In this document: piece by piece, positions 45,105 to 54,419 of the stretch
Layout: the number at the start of each line of letters is the position of its first letter
Position numbering within the stretch: the first letter of the stretch is position 1
Assembly (NCBI GenBank): GCA_046705645.1
Contig: JBJKQE010000091.1
Location: 1-64,000 of the forward strand
Length of the DNA: 64,000 nucleotides
Direction of reading: 5' to 3'
Source: FEN-1297 sp046705645
Lineage (GTDB): Bacteria > Bacteroidota > Ignavibacteria > Ignavibacteriales > Ignavibacteriaceae
Position numbers and translations under genes: made by a program
The notes under the pieces: model-generated
Told to the model about the DNA's origin: nothing
Databases searched by the model: none
What the model saw: the letters and a program-made list of their open reading frames with translations, nothing else

Positions 45105-45304
45105 AACATAAAAAATCAGTAATTTAGTTTAATACTTCTGACGTTTAATTTTTGAAAATGATTTATCTACGTGTTGCTTATCATCTTCAATTAATCAGTG
45201 TGATTTAAATAGAATAGAATGCAGGCTCTTTAATTACATGGTATGTGTGTAGAAGTTAAATTTAATTATAAGAATGGACTTCGGAAATAATATTTTTTAA
45301 CAAA

Positions 45305-45691
45305 TTACATTCCGGCAAAAAAACTGTACAATAAAATTGATAAAACTATTAAAGTAAAAACAGTATATAAATAATCCTTTTCATATAAAAAAGCTATTAC
45401 GGAAAATGTAACCCTGGCTACAGGAGTAGCAATAAGCAAAATCAACCCGAATTGTATAATTGCACCGGTATTAAATTTAAAAATATTTTTGAAAATATCA
45501 GGTATATTTTTTAATTGGGCAGATTCACCCTTAAAAGTTTTATAATGCGGCAGTGTTTGTCCATGGTGTATCAAATAAAATATTCCTCCCAATAAAACAA
45601 AAGAAGCGGCAATAATTACACCGATTCTCAGAAGAATACTCATTATGAATTCTATTTTTCTTTCCTGGGGAAATTCTAAATCTTCTTTCAT
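45305..45691 (-). CDS. DUF1634 family membrane protein
   Basis: A 128-residue membrane protein with three or four hydrophobic segments (IGVIIAASFVLLGGIFYLIH, IQFGLILLIATPVARVTFSV, YTVFTLIVLSILLYSFFAGM). The conserved GLILLIATPVARV is the DUF1634 signature. DUF1634 genes commonly accompany TauE/SafE transporters, and here the start overlaps the transporter stop by a single base, so the two are translated together and likely form one transport unit. Confidence 0.87.
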   Translation of the reverse strand: MKEDLEFPQERKIEFIMSILLRIGVIIAASFVLLGGIFYLIHHGQTLPHYKTFKGESAQLKNIPDIFKNIFKFNTGAIIQFGLILLIATPVARVTFSVIAFLYEKDYLYTVFTLIVLSILLYSFFAGM

Positions 45692-46527
45692 TAGATAGAC
45701 CCCGATATTCCGCTTTTAATCATTTCAAAAGCCATAATTAAAATTATTATACTGAATATTAGTTTAAGCCAGTGTGAAGAAGCTTTTGCAAGTACTTTTG
45801 CACCAATAACAGAACCCAGCAGTACGCCGAGCATAACCGGCATAGCAAGCCCGGGATCAATATAACCTCTGCTTAAATAAATTCCCGCACTTGCAGCAGC
45901 AGTCACTCCTATCATAAAATTACTTGTTGTAGCGGAAACCTTAAACGGGATCTTCATTACTTGATCCATGGCCAGCACTTTTACCGCACCTCCTCCAATG
46001 CCTAATAAACCGGACAAAGTTCCGGCAGTAAAACATACTCCAAATCCACCCGAAATGTTATGCATAGTATATGGTTTCCATTTACCCTTTTCAGGATAGC
46101 TTCCGTTGAGCCTTAATCTTTCCGCAAGTTTATTCGGCTCATTGGTAATGTGCTGGCCTTTGCGAGTCCTAAAAGTTTGTCCCGCCGAGTATAATAGAAC
46201 CACCCCGAAGATAATTGCAATAATATTTGCAGGGGTAATTCCCGCGAGATAAGCGCCGACAACAGCTCCAATGGTTGTCGCCATTTCTAAAAACATTCCG
46301 ATTCTTATGTTAGAATATCCCTCTTTCACATATGCCGAAGCAGCGCCGGAGGATGTAGCAATTACGGAAATGAGAGAGGCACCAATTGCATATCTAATAT
46401 CCACACCAAATACAAGAGTTAATAAGGGAACAATTACAACTCCTCCTCCAAGACCTGTTAGTGAACCTAAAAATCCGGCGCTGAAAGAACCAAGCCAGAT
46501 TAAAACAGTAAATAAAATTATATCCAA
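45691..46527 (-). CDS. TauE/SafE family sulfite/anion exporter
   Basis: A 278-residue integral membrane protein with two repeats of the TauE/SafE domain: SFSAGFLGSLTGLGGGVVIVPLLT and the second GVCFTAGTLSGLLGIGGGAVKVL. Eight helices are predicted. Family members export sulfite, sulfoacetate or related organic anions; the ligand cannot be told from the sequence. It is followed immediately by DUF1634 on the same strand. Confidence 0.9.
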   Translation of the reverse strand: MDIILFTVLIWLGSFSAGFLGSLTGLGGGVVIVPLLTLVFGVDIRYAIGASLISVIATSSGAASAYVKEGYSNIRIGMFLEMATTIGAVVGAYLAGITPANIIAIIFGVVLLYSAGQTFRTRKGQHITNEPNKLAERLRLNGSYPEKGKWKPYTMHNISGGFGVCFTAGTLSGLLGIGGGAVKVLAMDQVMKIPFKVSATTSNFMIGVTAAASAGIYLSRGYIDPGLAMPVMLGVLLGSVIGAKVLAKASSHWLKLIFSIIILIMAFEMIKSGISGSI

Positions 46528-46847
46528 TTAAGAAACCTTAGAAAATTTTTCAATATAAAATTAATAATTAAGAAGTTAGATGCATTGTTTGTGTAAAAGA
46601 TTTATTTGTCATGCTGCTTAAATGGAAAAGAAATTGTTATAATTAATAATATTATATCCGAATTATAATAAATAATTATAACTTACTCCTCGTTTGACAT
46701 TGTTATAATTTCCAAATCAAATTTTTTTTAAGTATTTCAAAACTATGAAAAAATATTTTTATTTATTAGGGATATAAAACACATCTGTTTTATATTTTAG
46801 GTAAAAAATTAAGTTAATTCGTATATGCAGACTTAAGAAAGGAAAAA
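46528..46847. other. Divergent intergenic region, no gene seen
   Basis: 320 bp between TauE (leftward) and the saccharopine-dehydrogenase-like gene (rightward). AT-rich; no clear RNA or repeat. Confidence 0.3.
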
Positions 46848-47972
46848 ATGAAGAAAATTGCTGTACTTGGCGCCGGCATGGTCGGTAGTGTTATAGCTGC
46901 GGATTTAAGCGAAGAATTTAATGTTACCTTAATAGATAAAGATAAAGTTAGGCTGTCGAAGGTGTTGGAATTATATAAGATAAAATCCTTAACAAAAGAT
47001 ATTTCCAAATTACAATCATTCAAAAAAGTATTGGATGATTTTGATCTTGTGGTTTCTGCGGTTCCGGGATTTATGGGATATGAAACATTAAAGAAAATTA
47101 TTGAAGCCGGTAAAAATGTTGCGGACATTTCATTTTTTGAAGAAGATCCGTTTGAGCTTAATATTCTTGCAAAAAGAAATAATGTTACTGCCGTTGTTGA
47201 TTGCGGTGTTGCACCCGGATTAAGTAATATAATATTAGGTCATCATAATAGTAAAATGAATATCAATTCATTTGAATGTTTTGTCGGCGGATTACCGTTT
47301 ACACGTACATTACCTTTTCAATATAAAGCTCCTTTTTCTCCTGTCGATGTTATTGAAGAATACACACGTCCGGCAAGAATTGTAGAGAACGGCAAATTAA
47401 TTATAAAACCATCTCTCTCCGATCCTGAATTAATAAATATAGAACCCGTTGGAACTTTGGAAGCATTCAATACGGATGGATTAAGGACACTTTTAAATAC
47501 GATGAAAATACCGAATATGAAAGAAAAAACTCTTCGTTATCCCGGGCATATTGAGCACATAAGATTTCTAATTGATGCGGGTTTTTTTAGCAAAGATGAA
47601 GTTAATGTTAACGGGCAAAAAATAAAACCTATTGAATTCAGTTCTAGAATACTTTTGCCTAAATGGAAACTTAATCCCGGGGAATATGAATTTACGGCAA
47701 TGCTTATAAGGATTAAAGGAAAAGAAAAGAATAAACCGGCTGAATATATCTATCAGCTTTTTGATAAGTACGACAAAGAAAACGATATCACTTCTATGTC
47801 TAGAACAACCGGCTATACGTGTGCTTCTGTTGCAAGAAGGATTTTAAATAAAGATTTTAAACGAATAGGTATATCTGCTCCGGAAATTGTGGGTACAAAT
47901 GATCAATGCTTCTCACAAATAATGAGCGATCTTAAAAAGCGTAAAATTATTCTTCGGAAAACCATAAGCTGA
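46848..47972 (+). CDS. Saccharopine-dehydrogenase-like NAD(P)-binding protein
   Basis: A 374-residue cytoplasmic enzyme with an N-terminal Rossmann domain (MKKIAVLGAGMVGSVIAADL) and the saccharopine-dehydrogenase C-terminal domain, with VADISFFEEDPFEL, VVDCGVAPGLSNIILGHH, and TLRYPGHIEHIRFL. Such proteins reduce or oxidise amino-acid adducts in lysine or related pathways; without neighbours the reaction cannot be fixed. AGAAAGGA precedes the ATG. It is alone on its strand. Confidence 0.87.
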   Translation: MKKIAVLGAGMVGSVIAADLSEEFNVTLIDKDKVRLSKVLELYKIKSLTKDISKLQSFKKVLDDFDLVVSAVPGFMGYETLKKIIEAGKNVADISFFEEDPFELNILAKRNNVTAVVDCGVAPGLSNIILGHHNSKMNINSFECFVGGLPFTRTLPFQYKAPFSPVDVIEEYTRPARIVENGKLIIKPSLSDPELINIEPVGTLEAFNTDGLRTLLNTMKIPNMKEKTLRYPGHIEHIRFLIDAGFFSKDEVNVNGQKIKPIEFSSRILLPKWKLNPGEYEFTAMLIRIKGKEKNKPAEYIYQLFDKYDKENDITSMSRTTGYTCASVARRILNKDFKRIGISAPEIVGTNDQCFSQIMSDLKKRKIILRKTIS

Positions 47973-48019
47973 CTTAGATAAACTAATTTTTACTTTATAT
48001 AATTGGCACTGTACTATTT

Positions 48020-48463
48020 TTATTGTGTTAAAGGCAAAGGGATTTGAGTACGCCATACAATCTTTCATTCATTATTGAAATTATTAAATATTAATATATC
48101 AATCCCTTTTTCAGAATATCTATTGTTATTAATTTCATAATCTATATTAAACGTTAGGTCTGAAATTGCTGTTTTATTAAAAATACTTACATAAAGTATT
48201 AGCTCTTCAAAATTATTTATTATTGCCGCATTCAAAAACTGTCTTTAGCTTTCAACCATTTCATTTCGGCCGGAAATCTGCTTATCTCCTCCAGGCAGTA
48301 ATGCTATTACTAATTCATGGAAAAAAGGGTATAAATCTTCGATACGTTTTTCAAGCCATGCTTTATTTAGATTTCGCACAAGGTTTTTTATTTCTTTAAC
48401 CTTTTTATTACTATCGGCTGGTTTGATTTTTTTAGGTTCCCACTTTTCATTTTTATATCGGCG
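48020..48463 (-). pseudogene. NTF2-like (SnoaL-type) pseudogene with in-frame stops
   Basis: The minus-strand frame reads an NTF2-like protein: RRYKNEKWEPKK, then WLEKRIEDLYPFFHELV, GRNEMVES, stop, RQFLNAAIINNFEELILYV, then NNFNNE, stop, KIVWRTQIPLPLTQ and the final stop. The internal stops are TAA at 48245-48247, probably from a Tyr codon in VES-Y-RQFL, and TGA at 48065-48067. A third TAA (48464-48466) cuts it upstream. All segments are in one frame, so these are point mutations, not frameshifts. The 5' end is lost or unrecognised. Confidence 0.72.
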
Positions 48464-48617
48464 TTAAAAATTTGTTGGATATAATCTGATAATTAAACTA
48501 ATCAAATTAATTCTAAAAGAAAACATTTAGTGAAATTATCGATAAAAATTTGACTTTGAATGTTTTTTTTAGAAATTACCATTGCGGAATAAAAAAATCA
48601 TTTTATTAAATCATCAA

Positions 48618-49883
48618 ATGAATAAAAAAAGAGTTGTCATCATCGGCGGCGGTTTCGGCGGAATAACAGCTGCGAAACTGCTAAAAGATTATAATCTGGA
48701 TATTACAATAATCGATAAAACAAACCATCATCTATTTCAACCCTTGCTTTATCAGGTGGCAACTGCTGCACTTTCGCCGGGAGATATTGCTATCCCGATT
48801 CGTTCTATTTTTAGAGGACGAAAAAATATAGAAGTAATAATGGCGGAAGTTCAATCCATTAACAAATCTGAATCTTCATTACAGTTGAATGATAGGAAGA
48901 TATACTTTGATTATTTAATAGTGGCCCCTGGTTCATCTCATTCCTATTTTGGTAATAATGAATGGGAACAAGTTGCTCCGGGTTTAAAATCTTTAAGTGA
49001 TGCTCTTGCTATTCGAGAAAAAATTCTTTGTTCTTTTGAGGAAGCAGAAATTATAGAAAATAAAAATGATCAGGAACAGTATCTGACTTTTGTTATTGTA
49101 GGCGGTGGACCAACCGGAGTTGAAATGGCTGGGGCAATTGCCGAGATTGCTAGACAGACTATGTTGAAAGATTTTAGAAATATTAATCCTAAAGAAACAA
49201 AAATATTTCTTGTGGAAGCATACCCAAGAATTTTAACAGCTTATTCCGAACATCTTTCGGAAATTGCAAAAAATGATTTGGAAAAAATGGGAGTAAAAGT
49301 TCTTATTAATACAAAAGTTACTAATGTATCTCTAACCGGGGTTATTTTGGGAGAAGAATTTATCAAAACTAAAAATATTATTTGGGCTGCGGGTAATGAA
49401 GCGTCGCTGCTGCTAAAATCTCTCGATGTTGAACTTGATAGGGCAGGCCGTGTTTTAGTTGAAGACGATCTCAGCATTAAAGGATGTTCGAATATTTTTG
49501 TAATAGGCGATGCTGCAAATTTAAAAGATAAAAATGGTGAGCTTCTTCCCGGAATTGCTCCTGTAGCAATTCAGCAGGGAAAATATGTTGCAAAATTAAT
49601 TGGCAATGACAAAGATAGTTCTAAAAGGAAACCATTTGCATATTTTGATAAGGGAACAATGGCAACAATCGGGAAGGCAAAAGCTGTAGCTAAAATTCGA
49701 AAATTTGAATTCTCCCAGTTTACTGCCTGGTTCCTGTGGTCATTCGTTCATATATTTTTCCTAATAACCTTTCGCAACCGGTTTAGAGTTATGGCTGAAT
49801 GGATCTGGTATTACTTTACCTCTCGTCGCGGAGTAAGGTTGATTACAAGAAGACCATTAAGTTCCGAAAAGAAAAAATTCTAA
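48618..49883 (+). CDS. Type II NADH dehydrogenase (NDH-2-like)
   Basis: A 421-residue flavoprotein: FAD-binding KRVVIIGGGFGGITAAKLL, HHLFQPLLYQVATAALSP, the NAD-binding FVIVGGGPTGVEMAGAIAEI, and the second FAD motif NIFVIGDAANLKD. The C-terminus has the amphipathic membrane anchor VHIFFLITFRNRFRVMAEWI. It moves electrons from NADH to quinone on the inner face of the membrane without pumping protons, feeding the bc complex encoded at 23-25 kb. I use the ATG at 48618; a TTG 36 bases upstream would add 12 residues that are not conserved. Confidence 0.9.
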   Translation: MNKKRVVIIGGGFGGITAAKLLKDYNLDITIIDKTNHHLFQPLLYQVATAALSPGDIAIPIRSIFRGRKNIEVIMAEVQSINKSESSLQLNDRKIYFDYLIVAPGSSHSYFGNNEWEQVAPGLKSLSDALAIREKILCSFEEAEIIENKNDQEQYLTFVIVGGGPTGVEMAGAIAEIARQTMLKDFRNINPKETKIFLVEAYPRILTAYSEHLSEIAKNDLEKMGVKVLINTKVTNVSLTGVILGEEFIKTKNIIWAAGNEASLLLKSLDVELDRAGRVLVEDDLSIKGCSNIFVIGDAANLKDKNGELLPGIAPVAIQQGKYVAKLIGNDKDSSKRKPFAYFDKGTMATIGKAKAVAKIRKFEFSQFTAWFLWSFVHIFFLITFRNRFRVMAEWIWYYFTSRRGVRLITRRPLSSEKKKF

Positions 49884-49915
49884 TTAACCTTTCGATTTCA
49901 AAAATTAAATATTTA

Positions 49916-50902
49916 CTATTTACCTTCTTTTAGAAAGGTAGTTAAAAGACTAAAATATTTTTCATACTGTTCTATATAAGGATTGTGCCCGCTCTTTTCA
50001 AACATTACAAACTTTGCCTGTGGAGCATACTCTTTGAATTTAACGGCAAATCTAGGAACAGATACCCGATCAAATCTTCCTGCAATTATTAATGTCGGCA
50101 TTTTCAAGTCCTTTAATTGAGTTCTGAAATCCAGTTTTCCAATATCACCTCCGATAAGAAAATCACCGTCGGCGCCTACAATTTGATAATAAACTTTAGG
50201 ATTAAAACTCAATGAATCTGATCTAAATTTATAATAGTTGGAAGCATCATAAAAATACAAAAGTCCGCCGGGTACATTATATACTTTTTGGAGTTCAGGG
50301 GAGTTGGAATTGTATCCTTCATTCCGAAGTTTCATTATCTCTTTCCATTTATCAGGATACTGGTTGCGTATTTCATAATTGGAATTGTCATCATTTCCCT
50401 GCCACATTTCGCCGCTGAAAAATGTATCTGATAAAATTAGTTTATCAACCGAATTAGGATACTCTAAAGCATATTCCTGGGCGACCATTCCGCCGTATGA
50501 ATGTCCTATTACACTCCATTTTTTAAAACCAAGAGCTTTTCTTAATCCTTCAAGATCTTTAACATCTCGTGTGAAAGAATATTCTTCGGGATTTTTTGCC
50601 CTTGAAGATTTTCCTCTTCCGAAAGCATCAAAATAAATCAGCTTAAAGTTTTTTGCGAGATAATCAAACCAGGGCGTTAAATAAGTATGAGAATCACCCG
50701 GTCCGCCTGGAATTACTACAATCGGTTCTCCCTGGCCTTTAATCTGATACCATAATTCTGCTCCGTCAACTTTTGCATAGGAACCATTTGTATCTTGTGC
50801 TTCTTTTGCAAGCAAAGAGCAGCTGCTTATAATTGTAAGGAGAATGATGAAAGATATAAATAGTATTCCCTTTCGCTTCAGATTGAAATTAATTTTATTC
50901 AT
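49916..50902 (-). CDS. Exported alpha/beta hydrolase, proline-iminopeptidase-like
   Basis: A 328-residue exported enzyme, possibly a lipoprotein: FISFIILLTIISSCSLLAKE gives a lipobox-like ISSC. The fold has VVIPGGPGDSHTYLTPWFDY (oxyanion loop), FDAFGRGKSSR, the nucleophile WSVIGHSYGGMVAQEYALEY, Asp in IIAGRFDRVS and His in EKSGHNPYIEQ. The H-G-G-P-like loop and triad fit the proline iminopeptidase/tricorn-interacting group, which removes N-terminal Pro from peptides, though general esterases share it. Divergent from the ClC gene across a long gap. Confidence 0.83.
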   Translation of the reverse strand: MNKINFNLKRKGILFISFIILLTIISSCSLLAKEAQDTNGSYAKVDGAELWYQIKGQGEPIVVIPGGPGDSHTYLTPWFDYLAKNFKLIYFDAFGRGKSSRAKNPEEYSFTRDVKDLEGLRKALGFKKWSVIGHSYGGMVAQEYALEYPNSVDKLILSDTFFSGEMWQGNDDNSNYEIRNQYPDKWKEIMKLRNEGYNSNSPELQKVYNVPGGLLYFYDASNYYKFRSDSLSFNPKVYYQIVGADGDFLIGGDIGKLDFRTQLKDLKMPTLIIAGRFDRVSVPRFAVKFKEYAPQAKFVMFEKSGHNPYIEQYEKYFSLLTTFLKEGK

Positions 50903-51498
50903 GCTAAATCCATTGTTAGATAAATATTATTAATAAAATAAGATAGTCAGGTAATTTAGTACAAAGCAATTATAACTTAATTCAGGTGCAAAATACTATT
51001 CGAATTTTCAATTATTTTAAATTTATTGTGATAGAAAGCTACTAAATGTAGACTGAAATTAAATATTTTTGAACAGTTAGTATGTAATTTAAAATAAAGA
51101 ATTTACAAGTTGAGAAATATTATAAAATCGGGGGTGAATCCAGCCTCGGATATATTTTAAATTTGAAGATAAATAATTTTTCATGAATGAAAGATAAATT
51201 TTTTTTTTACAACCAAACACTCTCGAAATTAAAATTAAGAAAGTTAGAGTACTTAAATCATTCAAATGTGATTCTATGACGCAACAAGTTTTTTAAGTGA
51301 AATTGATAATTTCTTTGGCGGGTCTTTATAATTTGTTAAGTTTGCCAAATCAAATTGAAATTATAGAAATTATTATTCGTTATAAGTAAAATTTCGGATT
51401 TTTAGCATTTAAGAATTTGTAATTGCAAAATTTATTTTGAAAATATTAAGGAAATTGAAAGTTTTACTTTCGTAAAAATTGGAGATCGGATAGTCTGA
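50903..51498. other. Long divergent intergenic region, no gene seen
   Basis: 596 bp between the hydrolase (leftward) and ClC (rightward). AT-rich with several A/T tracts; a short GC-richer piece (GGGGGTGAATCCAGCCTCGG near 51130) is not an obvious gene. No RNA, repeat or confident promoter found. Confidence 0.3.
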
Positions 51499-53301
51499 AT
51501 GGCATATTTTTTTAGATATATAGGTTTGAATACAAAAATATTTTTTAGAAAAACTATAAAATTTCTTAACGAAAAAATTGAATTAAGAACTTTCATTGTC
51601 TTAGCGAGTTTAATAGTTGGAATTATTACCGGAATAGCTTCAGCAATCTTAAAGGACTTTGTGCATTTTCTTGAAGTGAATCCGGAAGCATATTTTAAAC
51701 AACATGGAATCGGATTTCTGCTTCCTTTTTTCCCCATGATAGGAATTATTCTATCTGTTATTGTAACAATTCTTTTTTTCAACGGTACACTTAGCAAAGG
51801 AATTTCCAATCTTATTTACTTGATTACAAGGAAAGCTTCCGATGTTCCTAAGCAGGATATTTTCTCGCATTATATTACCAGCGGGTTAGCTGTCGGATTC
51901 GGAGGTTCTGCAGGACTGGAAGCGCCGATAGTTATTACCGGCGGGGCAATAGGATCTAATGTTGCCAAAGGCTTTAAGTTTAATTATAAAGTAAGAACGC
52001 TTTTATTAGCAAGCGGCTCCGCTGCCGGTATCTCTGCTATTTTTAACAGCCCGATAGCCGGAGTAATTTTTGCAGTAGAAATTTTATTACCTGAATTTTC
52101 AATATCGTATTTTATTCCTCTTCTTATTTCTTCCGCTTCAGCGACAGTAGTTTCAAGTTTCCTTTACGGAGGACAAATTTTTTATCTTGTTACTGAAGGC
52201 TGGAAAATCACGGCAATACCGTATTATATAGTATTGGGAATTTTATGCGGAGTAATTTCATATTATAATATTAAAGCCGCTTTTTTTGTAGAAGACTTTT
52301 TTCACAAGATAAAAACAAAATATGCTAAAATTCTTATCGGCGGAACGGTTTTATGTTTGATGGTTTTTCTTCTTCCCGCTTTATACGGCGAAGGATATAT
52401 TTTTGTGAAGTACTTACTGGCAGGTCAGTATTCTAAAATTTTACCAGCACCTTTTATTACACACTATATTGATCCGAATTTAGCTTTAATTATAATTTCT
52501 GCATTAATTGTAATTACAAAAGTTTTTGCAACTGAAATTACTATTAGATCCGGTGGAAACGGCGGCACCATTGCACCTGCCCTTTTTACCGGAGCATTTA
52601 CCGGATTCTTTCTTGCGCATTTAATGAGCTATCTGGGAATTGCAAATGTCAGCCATCCTAATTTTGTTGTTGTGGGAATGGCAGGAATACTCAGCGGAAT
52701 ATTGCATGCACCTTTAACAGGGATATTTTTAGGTGCAGAAATGACCGGCGGTTATAAATTGATAATTCCGCTGATGATTGTTACCGCATTATCTTATTTC
52801 ATTTCAAGATATTTCCATCAAGAATCTATATATACCGAAGCCCTGGTTAAAAGCGGAATTAAGTTCAGATCGGAGAAAGAAAAACATTATATCCGGCAGA
52901 TTAACGTAAGAAATATTATTGAAACAGATTTTATTATTCTGCATCCTCAAATTACTTTGAGAGAAATTATGCAGAACATTGTTCATTCCAAAAGAAATTT
53001 ATTCCCTGTCGTTGACAACGATGAAAAACTCTTAGGTGTCATTACTCTTGATAATATCCGTGAGATTATGCTTAACAGCGATGTTTATGATGTAATCCTT
53101 GCTTACGAAGTAATGACTACGGATTTCCAATCCATAGATATTAATGAAGATATTAATTTTGCTCTCGAAGTTTTTGAAGAAAATAATGTCTGGAATTTAG
53201 CTGTTACCGAAAACGGCAAATACAGAGGATTTATTTCCAAATCAAATATTTTCAATAAATATTTATCTTCGTGGGCTACTCAGTATTCGGATGAATTTTA
53301 A
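51499..53301 (+). CDS. ClC-type chloride channel/antiporter with two CBS domains
   Basis: A 600-residue membrane protein. The ClC part (about 25-455) has GGSAGLEAPIVITGGAIGSN around residues 135-150, equivalent to the selectivity-filter G-R-E-G-P with the gating Glu kept as GLEAP. GGNGGTIAPALFTGAF near 352 is the second filter motif. Residues about 468-595 are two CBS domains (VRNIIETDFIILHPQITLRE; VMTTDFQSIDINEDINFALE) that should bind an adenine nucleotide to regulate transport. The kept Glu suggests H+/Cl- exchange. The desaturase gene follows after 137 bp on the same strand. Confidence 0.92.
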   Translation: MAYFFRYIGLNTKIFFRKTIKFLNEKIELRTFIVLASLIVGIITGIASAILKDFVHFLEVNPEAYFKQHGIGFLLPFFPMIGIILSVIVTILFFNGTLSKGISNLIYLITRKASDVPKQDIFSHYITSGLAVGFGGSAGLEAPIVITGGAIGSNVAKGFKFNYKVRTLLLASGSAAGISAIFNSPIAGVIFAVEILLPEFSISYFIPLLISSASATVVSSFLYGGQIFYLVTEGWKITAIPYYIVLGILCGVISYYNIKAAFFVEDFFHKIKTKYAKILIGGTVLCLMVFLLPALYGEGYIFVKYLLAGQYSKILPAPFITHYIDPNLALIIISALIVITKVFATEITIRSGGNGGTIAPALFTGAFTGFFLAHLMSYLGIANVSHPNFVVVGMAGILSGILHAPLTGIFLGAEMTGGYKLIIPLMIVTALSYFISRYFHQESIYTEALVKSGIKFRSEKEKHYIRQINVRNIIETDFIILHPQITLREIMQNIVHSKRNLFPVVDNDEKLLGVITLDNIREIMLNSDVYDVILAYEVMTTDFQSIDINEDINFALEVFEENNVWNLAVTENGKYRGFISKSNIFNKYLSSWATQYSDEF

Positions 53302-53438
53302 GCTTTTATAAAAGACAAAGCAAAAGAGGAATAAAATCCCGCTGAATATTTGCGATCTCGCACTTATCTATTACCTTTTACTTTTATTGATTTCTTTGTT
53401 AGCTTAGACTAAAAATAATAATTATTTTGAGGCGGGCG

Positions 53439-54413
53439 ATGGAAATGAATGAAAAAAACTTTCTTTATTCGGATACACCGGAACCTCATAAAGCGCGGAC
53501 AAAAGATATCTTAAAAAAGCATCCCGAAGTTAGAAATTTAATCGGCAGAAATCCTTTCAGTTTTGTAATAATTCTTTTTGTTGTCGGAGTTCAATTCACT
53601 ATTGCTTTCCTTTTAAAAGATCAGTCATGGTGGCTTGCATTAATTATTGCTTATTTAGTTGGTGCATTTGCAAATCATTGTCTTTTTGTTTTAGTTCACG
53701 AGGCTGCTCATAATCTTATTTTTAAAAGAAAAAACATGAACATATTGTCCGGTATAATTGCCGATCTGCCGAATATTGTTCCGAGTTCGGTTTCTTTTAG
53801 AAGTTATCATTTAAAACATCATTCCTTCCAGGGCAATTATAATCTTGATGCCGATCTTGCAAGCAAATGGGAAGCAAAACTCATCGGAAGCAGTTTCCTT
53901 GGAAAAATATTTTGGGAACTTTTCTTCCCGGTATTTCAAGGACTTAGACCCCCAAGACTTAAGGAAATTAAGTTTATGAATGCCTGGACTGTCTTTAATA
54001 TGATAGTTGTTTTCGGTTTTGATGCTATTGTTATCTATTATATCGGCTGGGTTTCTTTTCTTTATTTTGTCTTTTCTTTTTTCTTTTCTATAGGATTTCA
54101 CCCTTTGGGTGCAAGGTGGATACAGGAACATTATATTATTAATCCTCCGCAGGAAACTTACAGTTATTACGGACCTCTTAACACTGTAGCATTAAATGTT
54201 GGTTTTCATAATGAACATCATGATTTTCCATCAATACCTTGGAATAAATTGCCTGAATTAAAAAATACTGCACCCGAGTGGTATGATTCATTGGTCTTTC
54301 ATAAATCGTGGTTTAAGTTGTGGATTAGATTTATTTTTGATCCTAAGATTTCATTGTTTACTAGAATTACAAGAGAAAATAGGGGTGGGGTTACAGTTAA
54401 GCAAGAAACTTAA
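53439..54413 (+). CDS. Sphingolipid delta-4 desaturase (DEGS/DES1)-like fatty-acid desaturase
   Basis: A 324-residue membrane di-iron enzyme that matches eukaryotic dihydroceramide delta-4 desaturases over its whole length. The N-terminal lipid-desaturase region starts FLYSDTPEPHKARTKDILKK, as in DES1. The three His boxes are HEAAH (87-91), HLKHH (124-128) and HNEHH (257-261), in the DES1 spacing, and ETYSYYGPLN before the third is as in DES1. Family enzymes put a trans double bond next to the sphingoid head. No other sphingolipid gene lies in the window, so the substrate is inference. ATG 53439 has GAGG six bases upstream; a TTG at 53427 is less likely. The permease gene follows after 6 bp. 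Confidence 0.9.
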   Translation: MEMNEKNFLYSDTPEPHKARTKDILKKHPEVRNLIGRNPFSFVIILFVVGVQFTIAFLLKDQSWWLALIIAYLVGAFANHCLFVLVHEAAHNLIFKRKNMNILSGIIADLPNIVPSSVSFRSYHLKHHSFQGNYNLDADLASKWEAKLIGSSFLGKIFWELFFPVFQGLRPPRLKEIKFMNAWTVFNMIVVFGFDAIVIYYIGWVSFLYFVFSFFFSIGFHPLGARWIQEHYIINPPQETYSYYGPLNTVALNVGFHNEHHDFPSIPWNKLPELKNTAPEWYDSLVFHKSWFKLWIRFIFDPKISLFTRITRENRGGVTVKQET

Positions 54414-54419
54414 AAAAAT

